DNA of 64,000 nucleotides from JAFAXD01 sp963816775 (lineage in GTDB: Bacteria > Pseudomonadota > Alphaproteobacteria > Rhizobiales > Xanthobacteraceae): positions 1 to 64,000 of the forward strand of contig CAWFLX010000062.1 in the NCBI GenBank assembly GCA_963816775.1, given 5' to 3'. Numbering within the stretch: position 1 is the stretch's first letter; every line of letters starts with the position of its first letter. This document shows, piece by piece, positions 16,762 through 24,717 of this stretch. Under the pieces are notes generated by a model. The model did not search any database, was not told the DNA's origin, and saw only the letters and a list, made by a program, of their open reading frames with translations. The translations under genes were made by a program, and so were the position numbers.

Positions 16762-18087
16762 CTAGCTCTTCTCGATCCGAATGACCTGCGGCTTGCCGGC
16801 GATAACCCCAGTTCGTCGGATTGTCTTCAACGCGCGTCGGACCGCGTCTTCGGTGGTGGCGTAGGTTATCAGAATGACGGGCGCGGGTGCTTCCGGGCTC
16901 TTGGGATCGTCGCCGCCGTGCGGTCGTGGTCCAGGGTGCCGCTGCACGATCAACTCGAGCGAGATCTTTTCGCTCGCAAGCGATTTCGCGATGGTCGCGA
17001 ACGTGCCCGGGCGGTCGAGTGCCAGCAGGCGGATGTAGTAACCGCCCTCATGGCGTTGCATCGGCGCCTTCTTGCTGACAGCCAGCTCGCGCGCCGGTCG
17101 TCCGAAGATCGGGGCGCGCACGCCCCGCGCAATATCGCCGATATCGGCGACGACCGCCGATGCAGTCGCGCCGCCTCCGGCGCCCGGTCCGACCAACGTG
17201 ATCGGCGCGATACCGTCCGCATCAATCGAAAGGGCGTTGGTTACGCCCATGACCTGGGCGATCTCGCTATCCTTGGGCACCATAGTCGGGTGGACACGCT
17301 GCTCGATGCCCTTTTCCGTTCGCACCGCTACGCCGAGCAGCTTGACCCGATATCCGAGTTCGTCGGCGGCTTTGAGGTCCTCCGGCGTCAGCGACGAAAT
17401 ACCTTCCACATAAACTGCAGCCGGATTGACTTTGATGCCGAACGCCAGCGAAGCCGCGATCGCGAGCTTCTGGGCCGTATCGTGGCCTTCGATATCAAAG
17501 GCCGGGTCGGCTTCAGCGTAACCCAATCGTTGAGCGTCCTTGAGGCACTCCGCGAAAGAGAGCTTTTCCCGCTCCATGCGGGTCAGGATGTAATTGCAGG
17601 TCCCGTTGAGGATTCCGTAGATGCGGGCGAAGGAGTTTCCAGCAAGCCCCTCGCGCAGCGTTTTCACGATCGGTATCGCACCGCCGACCGCCGCTTCGAA
17701 ATTGAGCGCCACGCCACTCTTTTCCGCCAATTCGGCCAGCCGCATGCCGTGGCGCGCGAGCAGCGCCTTGTTGGCGGTAACGACCGACTTACCGGCCGTG
17801 AGGGCGGCTTCAACCGCGCTCTTTGCCGGGTCCCCCTCGCCGCCGATCAATTCGACGAAGACATCGATCTCGGGATCGACCGCAAGCCGCTGCGGGTTGG
17901 CAACCCAGCGGATCTTGCGCAGATCAATGTCGCGCTTCTTGCTCTTGGAACGGGCCGTGACCGCGACGACCACGATGCGCCGGTCGGTGCGCGCGAGGAG
18001 CGCTGATTGCTCGTTCGCGATCAGCCGCACGACTGAGGCACCGACCGTGCCGAGCCCTGCAATGCCCAATCTGAGGGGCGCGACCAT
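16762..18087 (-). CDS. hom: Homoserine dehydrogenase
   Basis: 441-residue enzyme that reduces aspartate semialdehyde to homoserine for threonine and methionine synthesis. N-terminal Rossmann domain with GLGTVGASV; catalytic-domain motifs GILNGTCNYILT and GYAEADPAFDIEGHD; C-terminal ACT domain beginning YYIRLLALDRPGTFATIA, the usual site for threonine feedback control. Starts 32 bp after the aminotransferase stop, with a hairpin at the junction. 218 bp separate it from glpX downstream. Confidence 0.96.
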   Translation of the reverse strand: MVAPLRLGIAGLGTVGASVVRLIANEQSALLARTDRRIVVVAVTARSKSKKRDIDLRKIRWVANPQRLAVDPEIDVFVELIGGEGDPAKSAVEAALTAGKSVVTANKALLARHGMRLAELAEKSGVALNFEAAVGGAIPIVKTLREGLAGNSFARIYGILNGTCNYILTRMEREKLSFAECLKDAQRLGYAEADPAFDIEGHDTAQKLAIAASLAFGIKVNPAAVYVEGISSLTPEDLKAADELGYRVKLLGVAVRTEKGIEQRVHPTMVPKDSEIAQVMGVTNALSIDADGIAPITLVGPGAGGGATASAVVADIGDIARGVRAPIFGRPARELAVSKKAPMQRHEGGYYIRLLALDRPGTFATIAKSLASEKISLELIVQRHPGPRPHGGDDPKSPEAPAPVILITYATTEDAVRRALKTIRRTGVIAGKPQVIRIEKS

Positions 18088-18109
18088 TTGGAATCAAAAC
18101 ACTGAGAAA

Positions 18110-18132
18110 GAAGCGCCGATCACCGGCGCTTC
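18110..18132 (-). terminator. Strong hairpin across the aminotransferase stop codon, possible attenuator before hom
   Basis: Perfect 9-bp inverted repeat GAAGCGCCG / CGGCGCTTC with a 5-nt loop. The TGA stop of the aminotransferase gene (18120-18122) is in the loop. On the minus strand the stem is followed by TTTCTCAGTGTTTTG, a weak U-tract. It could partly terminate transcription before hom or stabilise the upstream mRNA end; which one cannot be read from sequence. Confidence 0.5.
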
Positions 18133-19337
18133 GCGAGGGGAACGACGTTGTGCAACTTTTCCGGCCCGGTTTCAAGAAACCGGCGCAGGTTGCGGGCGGC
18201 CTGGCGGATGCGTTGCTCGTTTTCCACCAACGCGATCCGCACAAAGCCCTCGCCCTGCTCACCGAACGCAATGCCCGGCGATACGGCAAGTTCGGCCTTT
18301 TCAACCAGCAAGGTCGAGAACTCGACACTTCCAACAGTTCGGAACGGTTCCGGGAGCGGTGCCCAGGCAAACATCGAAGCGCGTGGCGGCGGTATCTCCC
18401 AGCCGGCGCGGCCGAAGCTCTCGACGAGCACATCGCGCCGCCGCTTGTAGGTATCGCGCATTTCGCGGATGCAATCCTCGGGACCGTTGAGAGCCGCGGT
18501 CGCCGCCACCTGCACGGGCGTGAACGCACCATAGTCGAGGTAAGACTTCACCCGCGCAAGCGCCGCGATGATGCGCTCATTGCCGACCGCAAATCCCATT
18601 CGCCAGCCGGGCATGGAAAATGTCTTTGACATAGACGTGAACTCGACGGTCACGTCCATGGCGCCCGGCACCTGCAAAACGGATGGTGGCGGTTTGCCGT
18701 CGAAGTAGACCTCCGCATAGGCAAGATCTGACAGCACGATCAAATCGTGCTTCTTCGCGAACGCGACAAGGTCTTTGTAGAAATCGAGCTCGGCCACGTA
18801 GGCGGTCGGATTCGACGGATAGCAAACCACGACGGCGAGCGGCTTGGGGATCGAATGGATGACGGCGCGCTCGAGCGCCACGAAGAAATCTGGTGTCGGG
18901 TCTGACGGAACTGACCGGATCACGCCGCCTGCCATCAGGAAACCGAAGGCATGGATCGGATAGCTCGGATTCGGCACCAGAACGACGTCGCCCGGCGCAG
19001 TGATTGCCTGCGCGACGTTGGCAAAGCCTTCCTTGGACCCCAACGTCGCGACGACCTCAGTTTGCGGGTTGAGCTTCACCCCGAAGCGGCGCGCGTAGTA
19101 GGCCGCCTGAGCCCGGCGCAATCCCGCGATTCCTTTAGAGGCGGAATAGCGGTCGGTGCGAGGCCGCCCGATTGTCTCCTTAAGCTTTTCGATGACGTGC
19201 GCCGGTGCTGGAAGGTCCGGATTACCCATGCCGAGGTCGATGATGTCGGCGCCTTGATTGCGCGCAACGGCCTTCGCCCGGTTCACCGTCTCGAACACGT
19301 ACGGTGGCAAGCGGCGAATACGGTAAAACTCATCCAT
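18120..19337 (-). CDS. Class I aminotransferase (AlaC / LL-diaminopimelate aminotransferase-like)
   Basis: 405-residue PLP enzyme of fold type I. The Schiff-base lysine is in SMSKTFSMPGWRMGF; substrate and cofactor motifs include NPSYPIHAFG, CYPSNPTAYVAELDFY and LSDLAYAEVYFDG. ATG 19337 is chosen because AGGAG lies about 10 nt upstream; the in-frame ATG at 19361 lacks one. The closest characterised group is the AlaC/YfdZ glutamate-pyruvate aminotransferases, often labelled LL-DAP aminotransferase. Sits upstream of hom, consistent with a role in alanine/aspartate-family amino acid metabolism. Confidence 0.9.
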   Translation of the reverse strand: MDEFYRIRRLPPYVFETVNRAKAVARNQGADIIDLGMGNPDLPAPAHVIEKLKETIGRPRTDRYSASKGIAGLRRAQAAYYARRFGVKLNPQTEVVATLGSKEGFANVAQAITAPGDVVLVPNPSYPIHAFGFLMAGGVIRSVPSDPTPDFFVALERAVIHSIPKPLAVVVCYPSNPTAYVAELDFYKDLVAFAKKHDLIVLSDLAYAEVYFDGKPPPSVLQVPGAMDVTVEFTSMSKTFSMPGWRMGFAVGNERIIAALARVKSYLDYGAFTPVQVAATAALNGPEDCIREMRDTYKRRRDVLVESFGRAGWEIPPPRASMFAWAPLPEPFRTVGSVEFSTLLVEKAELAVSPGIAFGEQGEGFVRIALVENEQRIRQAARNLRRFLETGPEKLHNVVPLAKRR

Positions 19338-19560
19338 CGACGGCTCCTGGGCGCCGGACATCGCGAGCGCTGGTTCAGAGCATTTCCGGAATGGCCTCTC
19401 TTGGGTTTGCCCTCGAGAACCCTCTCCGACCCGACCCGGGGTTTTACAGCGCCGTCTTGAGCGCGCCAACCGGGATGACGGAATACGGTAAGCGATCTTT
19501 GCGGGCTGCAGTTTGACAACGGACTTCGGTCAAACGGCCGCTTTTGCGGGCCTCCCGCGC

Positions 19561-19989
19561 TTATCGACTGGCCTCGTCCGCCTGCGGTTGCTCCACAGGA
19601 ACGGGCTTGGCCGGAGCCTGCTTCGCCGCTGTTTGCTGCTTCTTTGGAGCTTGCTGCGCCGCCGGCTTCTTGGATGCCGGATTTGCCTGCCGGTCGCGAG
19701 CGGCGACCAGTTCGGCCTCTGCCTGCCGCTGCTCATCATCGGTCATGACCGGGACCTGGCGCGGTGGCGGCATATCGTGAACCGCGGGATAAACCGGAGG
19801 ATTGGCCGGCGCCCGCGGCGTCTCGCGCGTCTCACCGCCAATTGCACTCGGAAGGTCGGCAAATTGCGTCGCCGAACAGGCCGGAAGCAGTGCAGCAATC
19901 ATCACCACCGCGGCGACACGCCGGTGACTTGCATGACTGTTACACAACCCAAGCCACGAACACGGCTTGATCGGCCGCCTGATCCCCAT
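19561..19989 (-). CDS. Small lipoprotein with Lys/Ala/Gln-rich tail
   Basis: A signal sequence with lipobox (VVMIAALLPAC) is followed by SATQFADLPSAIGG and a proline-rich segment VYPAVHDMPPPR, then a charged helix (TDDEQRQAEAELVAARDRQ) and a Lys/Ala/Gln/Pro-rich tail. This layout is seen in small rhizobial envelope lipoproteins of unknown role. ATG 19989 gives a basic n-region before the hydrophobic core; shorter GTG/ATG starts inside the signal sequence would leave no n-region. The start is uncertain. Divergent from phaC, whose ATG lies about 45 bp away. Confidence 0.7.
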   Translation of the reverse strand: MGIRRPIKPCSWLGLCNSHASHRRVAAVVMIAALLPACSATQFADLPSAIGGETRETPRAPANPPVYPAVHDMPPPRQVPVMTDDEQRQAEAELVAARDRQANPASKKPAAQQAPKKQQTAAKQAPAKPVPVEQPQADEASR

Positions 19990-20034
19990 ATGTCCCCACG
20001 AGTTGGTGGCCCTTGGACCGGCTATCCGGGTAAT

Positions 20035-21957
20035 ATGTCCAAAGCAAGGTGTGTCATGGACCCCCCCATCAACCCAACGTTGCAAGAACCTGGCGTCCGG
20101 CCGCCCGAACCAAAGTCGTCCCCGCAACCGGTTACCCAGCCTCCCGTCACGCCGCTGCCGGCGCCAGCCACGGTGGCGTCGAGCGTCGATATCGAGCGTT
20201 TTTCCAAGAACATTGCTCGCATGGTCGAGGAAGGCGGCAAGGCGCTCGCCGCCTACATGAAGCCGCGCGAGGAAGGTCGCATCAAGGACGAGCGTGCCGA
20301 GGAAATCACCGACATGGTGAAGACCCTCGGCCATGTGATGGAGTATTGGCTGTCGGATCCGCAGCGGACCTTCGATCTGCAATCGCGGCTGGCGCGGTCG
20401 TATCTCGACCTATGGGCCTCGACCGTCAAGCGCATGGCGGGCGAGCCGGCGGCTCCGGTGGCGAAGCCCGATCCACGCGACAAACGCTTTGCCGATCCCG
20501 AATGGTCGTCCAATCAGTTCTTCGATTTTCTCAAGCAAGCCTATCTGTTGTCCACCGACTGGGCCAACAAGTTGGTGGCGGACGCCGGCGGGCTCGACCC
20601 GCGCGAGCGCCACAAGGCCGAATTCTATATGCGGCAAATTGCGAATGCGATTGCGCCCTCGAACTTCGTGCTCACCAATCCTGAGTTGCTGCGCGAGACC
20701 TTGACCTCGAATGCCGAAAACCTCGTGCGTGGAATGCACATGCTGGCGCAGGACATTGAGGCCGGCGGCGGCGATCTTAGGATCCGACAGTCCAATTCCT
20801 CGCGTTTTGAAGTCGGTACCAACCTGGCGCTCACCCCTGGCAAGGTGATCTATCAGAACGAATTGATGCAGCTCATCCAATATGCGCCGACGACCGAAAA
20901 GGTCCTCAAGATACCGTTGCTGATCGTCCCGCCCTGGATCAACAAGTTCTACATCCTCGACCTGACCCCGGACAAATCGTTCATCAAGTGGTGCGTTGAC
21001 CAGGGCGTGACGGTCTTCTGCGTGTCCTGGGTCAATCCCGATGAGCACCTCGCCGAGCGCGGTTTCGCCGACTACATGCAGAAAGGCCCCCTGCAGGCGC
21101 TGGACGTGGTCGAGGAGATTACCGGCGAGCCGGCCCCGCACACGATCGGCTACTGCGTCGGCGGCACCTTGCTCGCCATCACGCTAGCCTATCTGGCGGC
21201 CAAGGGCCGCGAGCGGGTCAAGTCGATGACGCTGTTCACCGCTCAAGTCGATTTCACCTATGCGGGCGACCTCAAGGTGTTCGCCGCCGACGAGGCGCAG
21301 ATCGCCATGGTCGAACGTCAGATGGCGGAGCGCGGCTATCTCGAAGGCAAGAAGATGGCGAATGCGTTCAATCTGCTGCGTTCGAACGACCTGATCTGGC
21401 CCTATGTGATCAACAACTACCTCAGGGGCCGCGAGCCGATGCCGTTCGACCTGCTCTACTGGAACTCAGACGCAACGCGCATGCCCAAGGCCAACCATTC
21501 GTTCTATCTGCGCGAATGCTACCTGGAGAACGATCTCGCCAAAGGCGCCATGGAGCTCGCCGGCCAACAGATCGATCTCAAGCAGGTCAACGTCCCGATC
21601 TACAATCTGGCGACCCGCGAAGATCACATCGCGCCGGCACGTTCGGTTTATTTTGGCTCATCGTTCTTCCGCGGACCGGTGCGCTTTGTGCTGGCCGGAT
21701 CCGGGCACATCGCCGGCGTCGTCAATCCGCCCTACAAGCAGAAGTACCAGCATTGGACCGGGGGCCCACCGCACGGCGACGACCTCGAAAGCTGGCTCAA
21801 CGGAGCGCAGGAGCGCCCGGGTTCGTGGTGGCCCGACTGGCTCGCGTGGCTCAAGGCGCTTGATGCGGAGGAGGTCGAGGCGCGCGCTCCGGGCGGTGAC
21901 AAATACCCGCCGATTGAAGATGCGCCTGGAAGCTATGTAAAGGTTAGGGGTGACTAG
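20035..21957 (+). CDS. phaC: Class I poly(3-hydroxyalkanoate) synthase
   Basis: Polymerises 3-hydroxyacyl-CoA into storage polyester at the granule surface. 640 residues from ATG 20035; ATG 20056 (MDPPINP) with AAGG upstream is an equally good start. After a Pro-rich N-terminus come the PhaC N-domain and the alpha/beta catalytic domain with the lipase-like box GYCVGG (nucleophile Cys near residue 374), Asp in REDHIAP and His in GSGHIAG. The stop TAG (21955-21957) belongs to the CTAG end of a repeat element, so the last residues after SYVKVRG may have been altered by its insertion. No phaA/B/E or phasin gene is adjacent. Confidence 0.95.
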   Translation: MSKARCVMDPPINPTLQEPGVRPPEPKSSPQPVTQPPVTPLPAPATVASSVDIERFSKNIARMVEEGGKALAAYMKPREEGRIKDERAEEITDMVKTLGHVMEYWLSDPQRTFDLQSRLARSYLDLWASTVKRMAGEPAAPVAKPDPRDKRFADPEWSSNQFFDFLKQAYLLSTDWANKLVADAGGLDPRERHKAEFYMRQIANAIAPSNFVLTNPELLRETLTSNAENLVRGMHMLAQDIEAGGGDLRIRQSNSSRFEVGTNLALTPGKVIYQNELMQLIQYAPTTEKVLKIPLLIVPPWINKFYILDLTPDKSFIKWCVDQGVTVFCVSWVNPDEHLAERGFADYMQKGPLQALDVVEEITGEPAPHTIGYCVGGTLLAITLAYLAAKGRERVKSMTLFTAQVDFTYAGDLKVFAADEAQIAMVERQMAERGYLEGKKMANAFNLLRSNDLIWPYVINNYLRGREPMPFDLLYWNSDATRMPKANHSFYLRECYLENDLAKGAMELAGQQIDLKQVNVPIYNLATREDHIAPARSVYFGSSFFRGPVRFVLAGSGHIAGVVNPPYKQKYQHWTGGPPHGDDLESWLNGAQERPGSWWPDWLAWLKALDAEEVEARAPGGDKYPPIEDAPGSYVKVRGD

Positions 21958-22118
21958 TGTCCCGAACCCTAAGTTCGCACACATTGTGCCGCGAGTCCGA
22001 GTGCGAACTTCGGGTTCAAAGGGGCACTAGAATCATAGAGTTGCTAGTGTCCTTTCGATTCCGAAGTTCGCGTCGAGCGTGCTGCAAGGTGTGGCGAACT
22101 TCGGAATCGGGACGCTAG
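21954..22118. repeat. Paired-hairpin CTAG element, copy 2
   Basis: Same build as at 13675. Unit 1 (21954-22030) CTAGTGTCCCGAACCC to GGGTTCAAAGGGGCACTAG with stem AAGTTCGCAC/GTGCGAACTT; spacer 22031-22043; unit 2 (22044-22118) CTAGTGTCC to GGGACGCTAG with stem GATTCCGAAGTTCGC/GCGAACTTCGGAATC. The loop of unit 1 contains GTGCCGCGA, the reverse complement of the TCGCGGCAC in the copy 1 loop, so this unit may be inverted relative to copy 1. Its first four bases contribute the phaC stop codon. Confidence 0.9.
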
Positions 22119-22186
22119 GCTCGCTTGCTGACCCGGCGCGCCCTGCGTGCCATAGTCCGCGTCGGCTGGCTGCCGGGAGGACCAAC

Positions 22187-22585
22187 ATGTCTCGAGAACT
22201 GTTCTGGCTCACATTGACGGTGGCGCTCACCGGGCTCCTGTGGATCCCCTACATCCTCGATCGCTGCAAGGTCCGCGGCCTCAAGGCCACGATGGACAAT
22301 CCCAAGCCCAATGATACGCCGCAATCACCTTGGGCAATGCGGCTCTATTTCGCGCACACCAACGCGGTCGAAAATTTGGTGATATTTGCGCCGCTGGTGC
22401 TGATCCTCGACTCGCTCAATATTTCGACCGCTGTGACGGTACTCGCGTGCGCGATATTCTTCTGGGCCCGGCTCGCCCACGCGATTCTCTATGCGCTGGG
22501 GGTGCCGGTGCTGCGCACCTTGGCGTTCACGGTCGGCTTCATCTGCCAGGTCGTGCTGGTGCTGGCAATCTTCCGGGTCGTCTAG
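22187..22585 (+). CDS. MAPEG family membrane protein
   Basis: 132 residues with four hydrophobic segments, including LFWLTLTVALTGLLWIPYIL, LVIFAPLVLILDSL and TLAFTVGFICQVVLVLAIF. The conserved MAPEG patterns MRLYFAHTNAVENLVIFAPLV and FFWARLAHAILYALGVPVLRTLAF are present. Eukaryotic relatives are glutathione-dependent eicosanoid enzymes; bacterial substrates are mostly unknown. A GGGAGG ribosome-binding site (22175-22180) supports ATG 22187. It stands alone, 68 bp after a repeat element and converging on argC. Confidence 0.9.
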   Translation: MSRELFWLTLTVALTGLLWIPYILDRCKVRGLKATMDNPKPNDTPQSPWAMRLYFAHTNAVENLVIFAPLVLILDSLNISTAVTVLACAIFFWARLAHAILYALGVPVLRTLAFTVGFICQVVLVLAIFRVV

Positions 22586-22603
22586 ACCCACGACGAAATC
22601 CCG

Positions 22604-23659
22604 CTACGGAAACAGCGCTACCTGTTCCAGGCCGGTCGTCTCGGGGAAGCCGAGCATTAAATTCATGTTCTGCACGGCCTGACCGGCGGCGCCCTTCACG
22701 AGATTGTCGAGCGCCGATCCGATGATAACTCGTCCCGGAATCCGGTCGGGCGCAACCCCGATGAAGGTCATGTTGGAGCCGCGGATATGCCGCGTCGCCG
22801 GTATCTCTCCGAGTGGCAGCACATGGACGAACGGTTCGTTCATGTAAGACTTTAAAAGTAATGCATGAAGATCGTTCGCCGCCTGCCCGTCGCGGCCGCG
22901 CACGTAAATCGTTGAAAGAATTCCGCGGTTCATCGGCACCAAGTGCGGTGTAAAGGTGACCGTGACCTCGCGCCCGGCCGCCTTGGAGAATTCCTGGTCG
23001 AGTTCGGCCATATGTCGATGGTGGCCGACCCCATAGGCATTGAACCCTTCCGAGACCTCGGAGAACAGCATCGCCTCCTTGGCGGACCGCCCGGCGCCGG
23101 TCATGCCGGATTTGGCGTCGATCACGATCTCGTCCGGGTCGATCGCGCGCGCCCGCAACAATGGGATCAGCGGAAGCTGCGCGCATGTCGTGTAGCAGCC
23201 CGGATTGGCGACAAGCCGGGCTTTTGCGACCTGCGTCCGGTAGACCTCGACCAACCCGTAGACGGCCTCTTTTTGCAATTCGGGTGCCGCATGCTCATGG
23301 TCATACCAGCGCACGTAGGCTTCCGGGGTGAGGCGAAAATCCGCCGAAAGGTCGACCACCTTGGTGGCGGGCGCCCGCCCCAACAAGTCTTTGATGACCT
23401 TCTGCGTGGTCGCATGCGGCAGCGCGCAGAACACGAGATCGAACGCCTCGCCGACCCAGTTGATTGCTTCGAGCGATGTAAGCTTGGGCAAGGCGAACGG
23501 CGAGAACTGCGGAAACACGTCGCGCATCTCCTGGCCTGCGCGCCGGTCGGCGGTGAGCGCCGCAATCGTCACGCGCGGGTGCCGCAAGAGGAGCCGTACG
23601 CACTCGGAACCGGTGTAACCGGAGGCGCCAAGAACGCCGATTTTCGCTTTGTCAGGCAT
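22604..23659 (-). CDS. argC: N-acetyl-gamma-glutamyl-phosphate reductase
   Basis: 351-residue enzyme of arginine synthesis that reduces N-acetylglutamyl phosphate to the semialdehyde with NADPH. Rossmann motif GASGYTGSE, catalytic Cys in NPGCYTT and the conserved PHLVPMNRGI and HIRGSNMTFIG stretches are all present. ATG 23659 (MPDKAKIGVLG) is preferred over TTG 23665. It converges with the MAPEG gene 18 bp away. 205 bp upstream before the DedA gene contain no clear gene. Confidence 0.96.
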   Translation of the reverse strand: MPDKAKIGVLGASGYTGSECVRLLLRHPRVTIAALTADRRAGQEMRDVFPQFSPFALPKLTSLEAINWVGEAFDLVFCALPHATTQKVIKDLLGRAPATKVVDLSADFRLTPEAYVRWYDHEHAAPELQKEAVYGLVEVYRTQVAKARLVANPGCYTTCAQLPLIPLLRARAIDPDEIVIDAKSGMTGAGRSAKEAMLFSEVSEGFNAYGVGHHRHMAELDQEFSKAAGREVTVTFTPHLVPMNRGILSTIYVRGRDGQAANDLHALLLKSYMNEPFVHVLPLGEIPATRHIRGSNMTFIGVAPDRIPGRVIIGSALDNLVKGAAGQAVQNMNLMLGFPETTGLEQVALFP

Positions 23660-23864
23660 GATCAAATCTCAGTCGTTTTGTACGACCGGACGATGACGCG
23701 GCGAATTTTATCAGAAATGCGCCGCGGAACACGTCCGGCGGCATGCGAGTTTTTCAGACAGGCCCGCATGCCGCGCGAACGCGGCGGCGACGCAGATTGA
23801 TGCGGGTCATCGTCATAGGCGGGCATATAGACGCGGCGACCTGTGGCGTCAATTGCCAGAGGCG

Positions 23865-24407
23865 TCAAAACGTCAACAGCTTATTCACAAAATCGTAGCC
23901 GAACGCGCCCGGAGCAAGCAGCACCGCCGCCCAGATGAAGGCCGACGTGACATTCGCGATCTGGAACGGCCACCAGGACATTTTTAGAATGCCGGCGGCC
24001 AGCGGAACCGCCGCGCGCAGCGGTCCAAAGAAGCGGCCGATGAAGATCGCGGCGATGCCGTATTTCCCGACAAACGCGTGGCCGCGCGGAATGAGATCCG
24101 GGTGGCGCGACAGCGGCCAGATCCGGCTGATCGGTCCCCCGAATTTCTGGCCCAACCAATAGGAGAGCCAGTCGCCCGACGCGGCGCCGATCGCAGCGGC
24201 GATCCAGACTGGCACAAAATCGAGCGCGCCGGCCCCGATTAGTGCCCCGATCGCGACCAGCACTGTCGACGCCGGAAGTATCAGCGAGATGAACGCGAGC
24301 AACTCCCCGAACGCCAGCGCGGCAACAATCAGCGGCGCCCACGCAGCGTGCGTGCGCACAAATTCGATGATTGGATCGATGTACTGATGGAGATCCATGT
24401 CCGGCAA
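23865..24407 (-). CDS. DedA family membrane protein
   Basis: 180-residue inner-membrane protein of the DedA/SNARE-associated superfamily, linked in other bacteria to undecaprenyl-phosphate or phospholipid recycling and to envelope stress tolerance. The family signature is visible as GDWLSYWLGQKFG, then FIGRFFGPLRAAVPLAAG. Hydrophobic segments occur at the N-terminal third and at the end (FIWAAVLLAPGAFGY). ATG 24407; ATG 24398 is also possible. A repeat element lies 35 bp upstream. Confidence 0.9.
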   Translation of the reverse strand: MPDMDLHQYIDPIIEFVRTHAAWAPLIVAALAFGELLAFISLILPASTVLVAIGALIGAGALDFVPVWIAAAIGAASGDWLSYWLGQKFGGPISRIWPLSRHPDLIPRGHAFVGKYGIAAIFIGRFFGPLRAAVPLAAGILKMSWWPFQIANVTSAFIWAAVLLAPGAFGYDFVNKLLTF

Positions 24408-24442
24408 TCAGCGGGAGAATTCGGCGCTCGCCCATAGCGCGG

Positions 24443-24607
24443 CGAGTGTCCCGATTCCGAAGTTCGCGCCACCTTGCGGCACCTTCTGATGCGAACTTCG
24501 GAATCAAAGGGACACTAGCAAATTAACGATTCTAGTGTGGTTTTGGATTTGAAGTTCCTATGCGAGGGGGCGGCAAAGTAGTAGGAACTTCAAATCCACC
24601 ACACTAG
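24443..24607. repeat. Paired-hairpin CTAG element, copy 3
   Basis: Unit 1 (24443-24518) begins with a decayed end CGAGTGTCCC and closes with GGGACACTAG; stem GATTCCGAAGTTCGC/GCGAACTTCGGAATC; loop shares GCGGCACC.TCTGA with copy 1. Spacer 24519-24531. Unit 2 (24532-24607) is a near-perfect palindrome from CTAGTGTGG to CCACACTAG with stem GGATTTGAAGTTCCTA/TAGGAACTTCAAATCC. Lies between the divergent DedA and parE genes. Confidence 0.9.
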
Positions 24608-24717
24608 CAGCCGGTGACCAGAACGTTGGTTAACAAGATCCTAATTGCGCTGGCGAGACCCCGCCCCATCGTCGTGGCATAGTCTGTGCTGATTCGCGCC
24701 TTGGTGTCGGCCAACCG

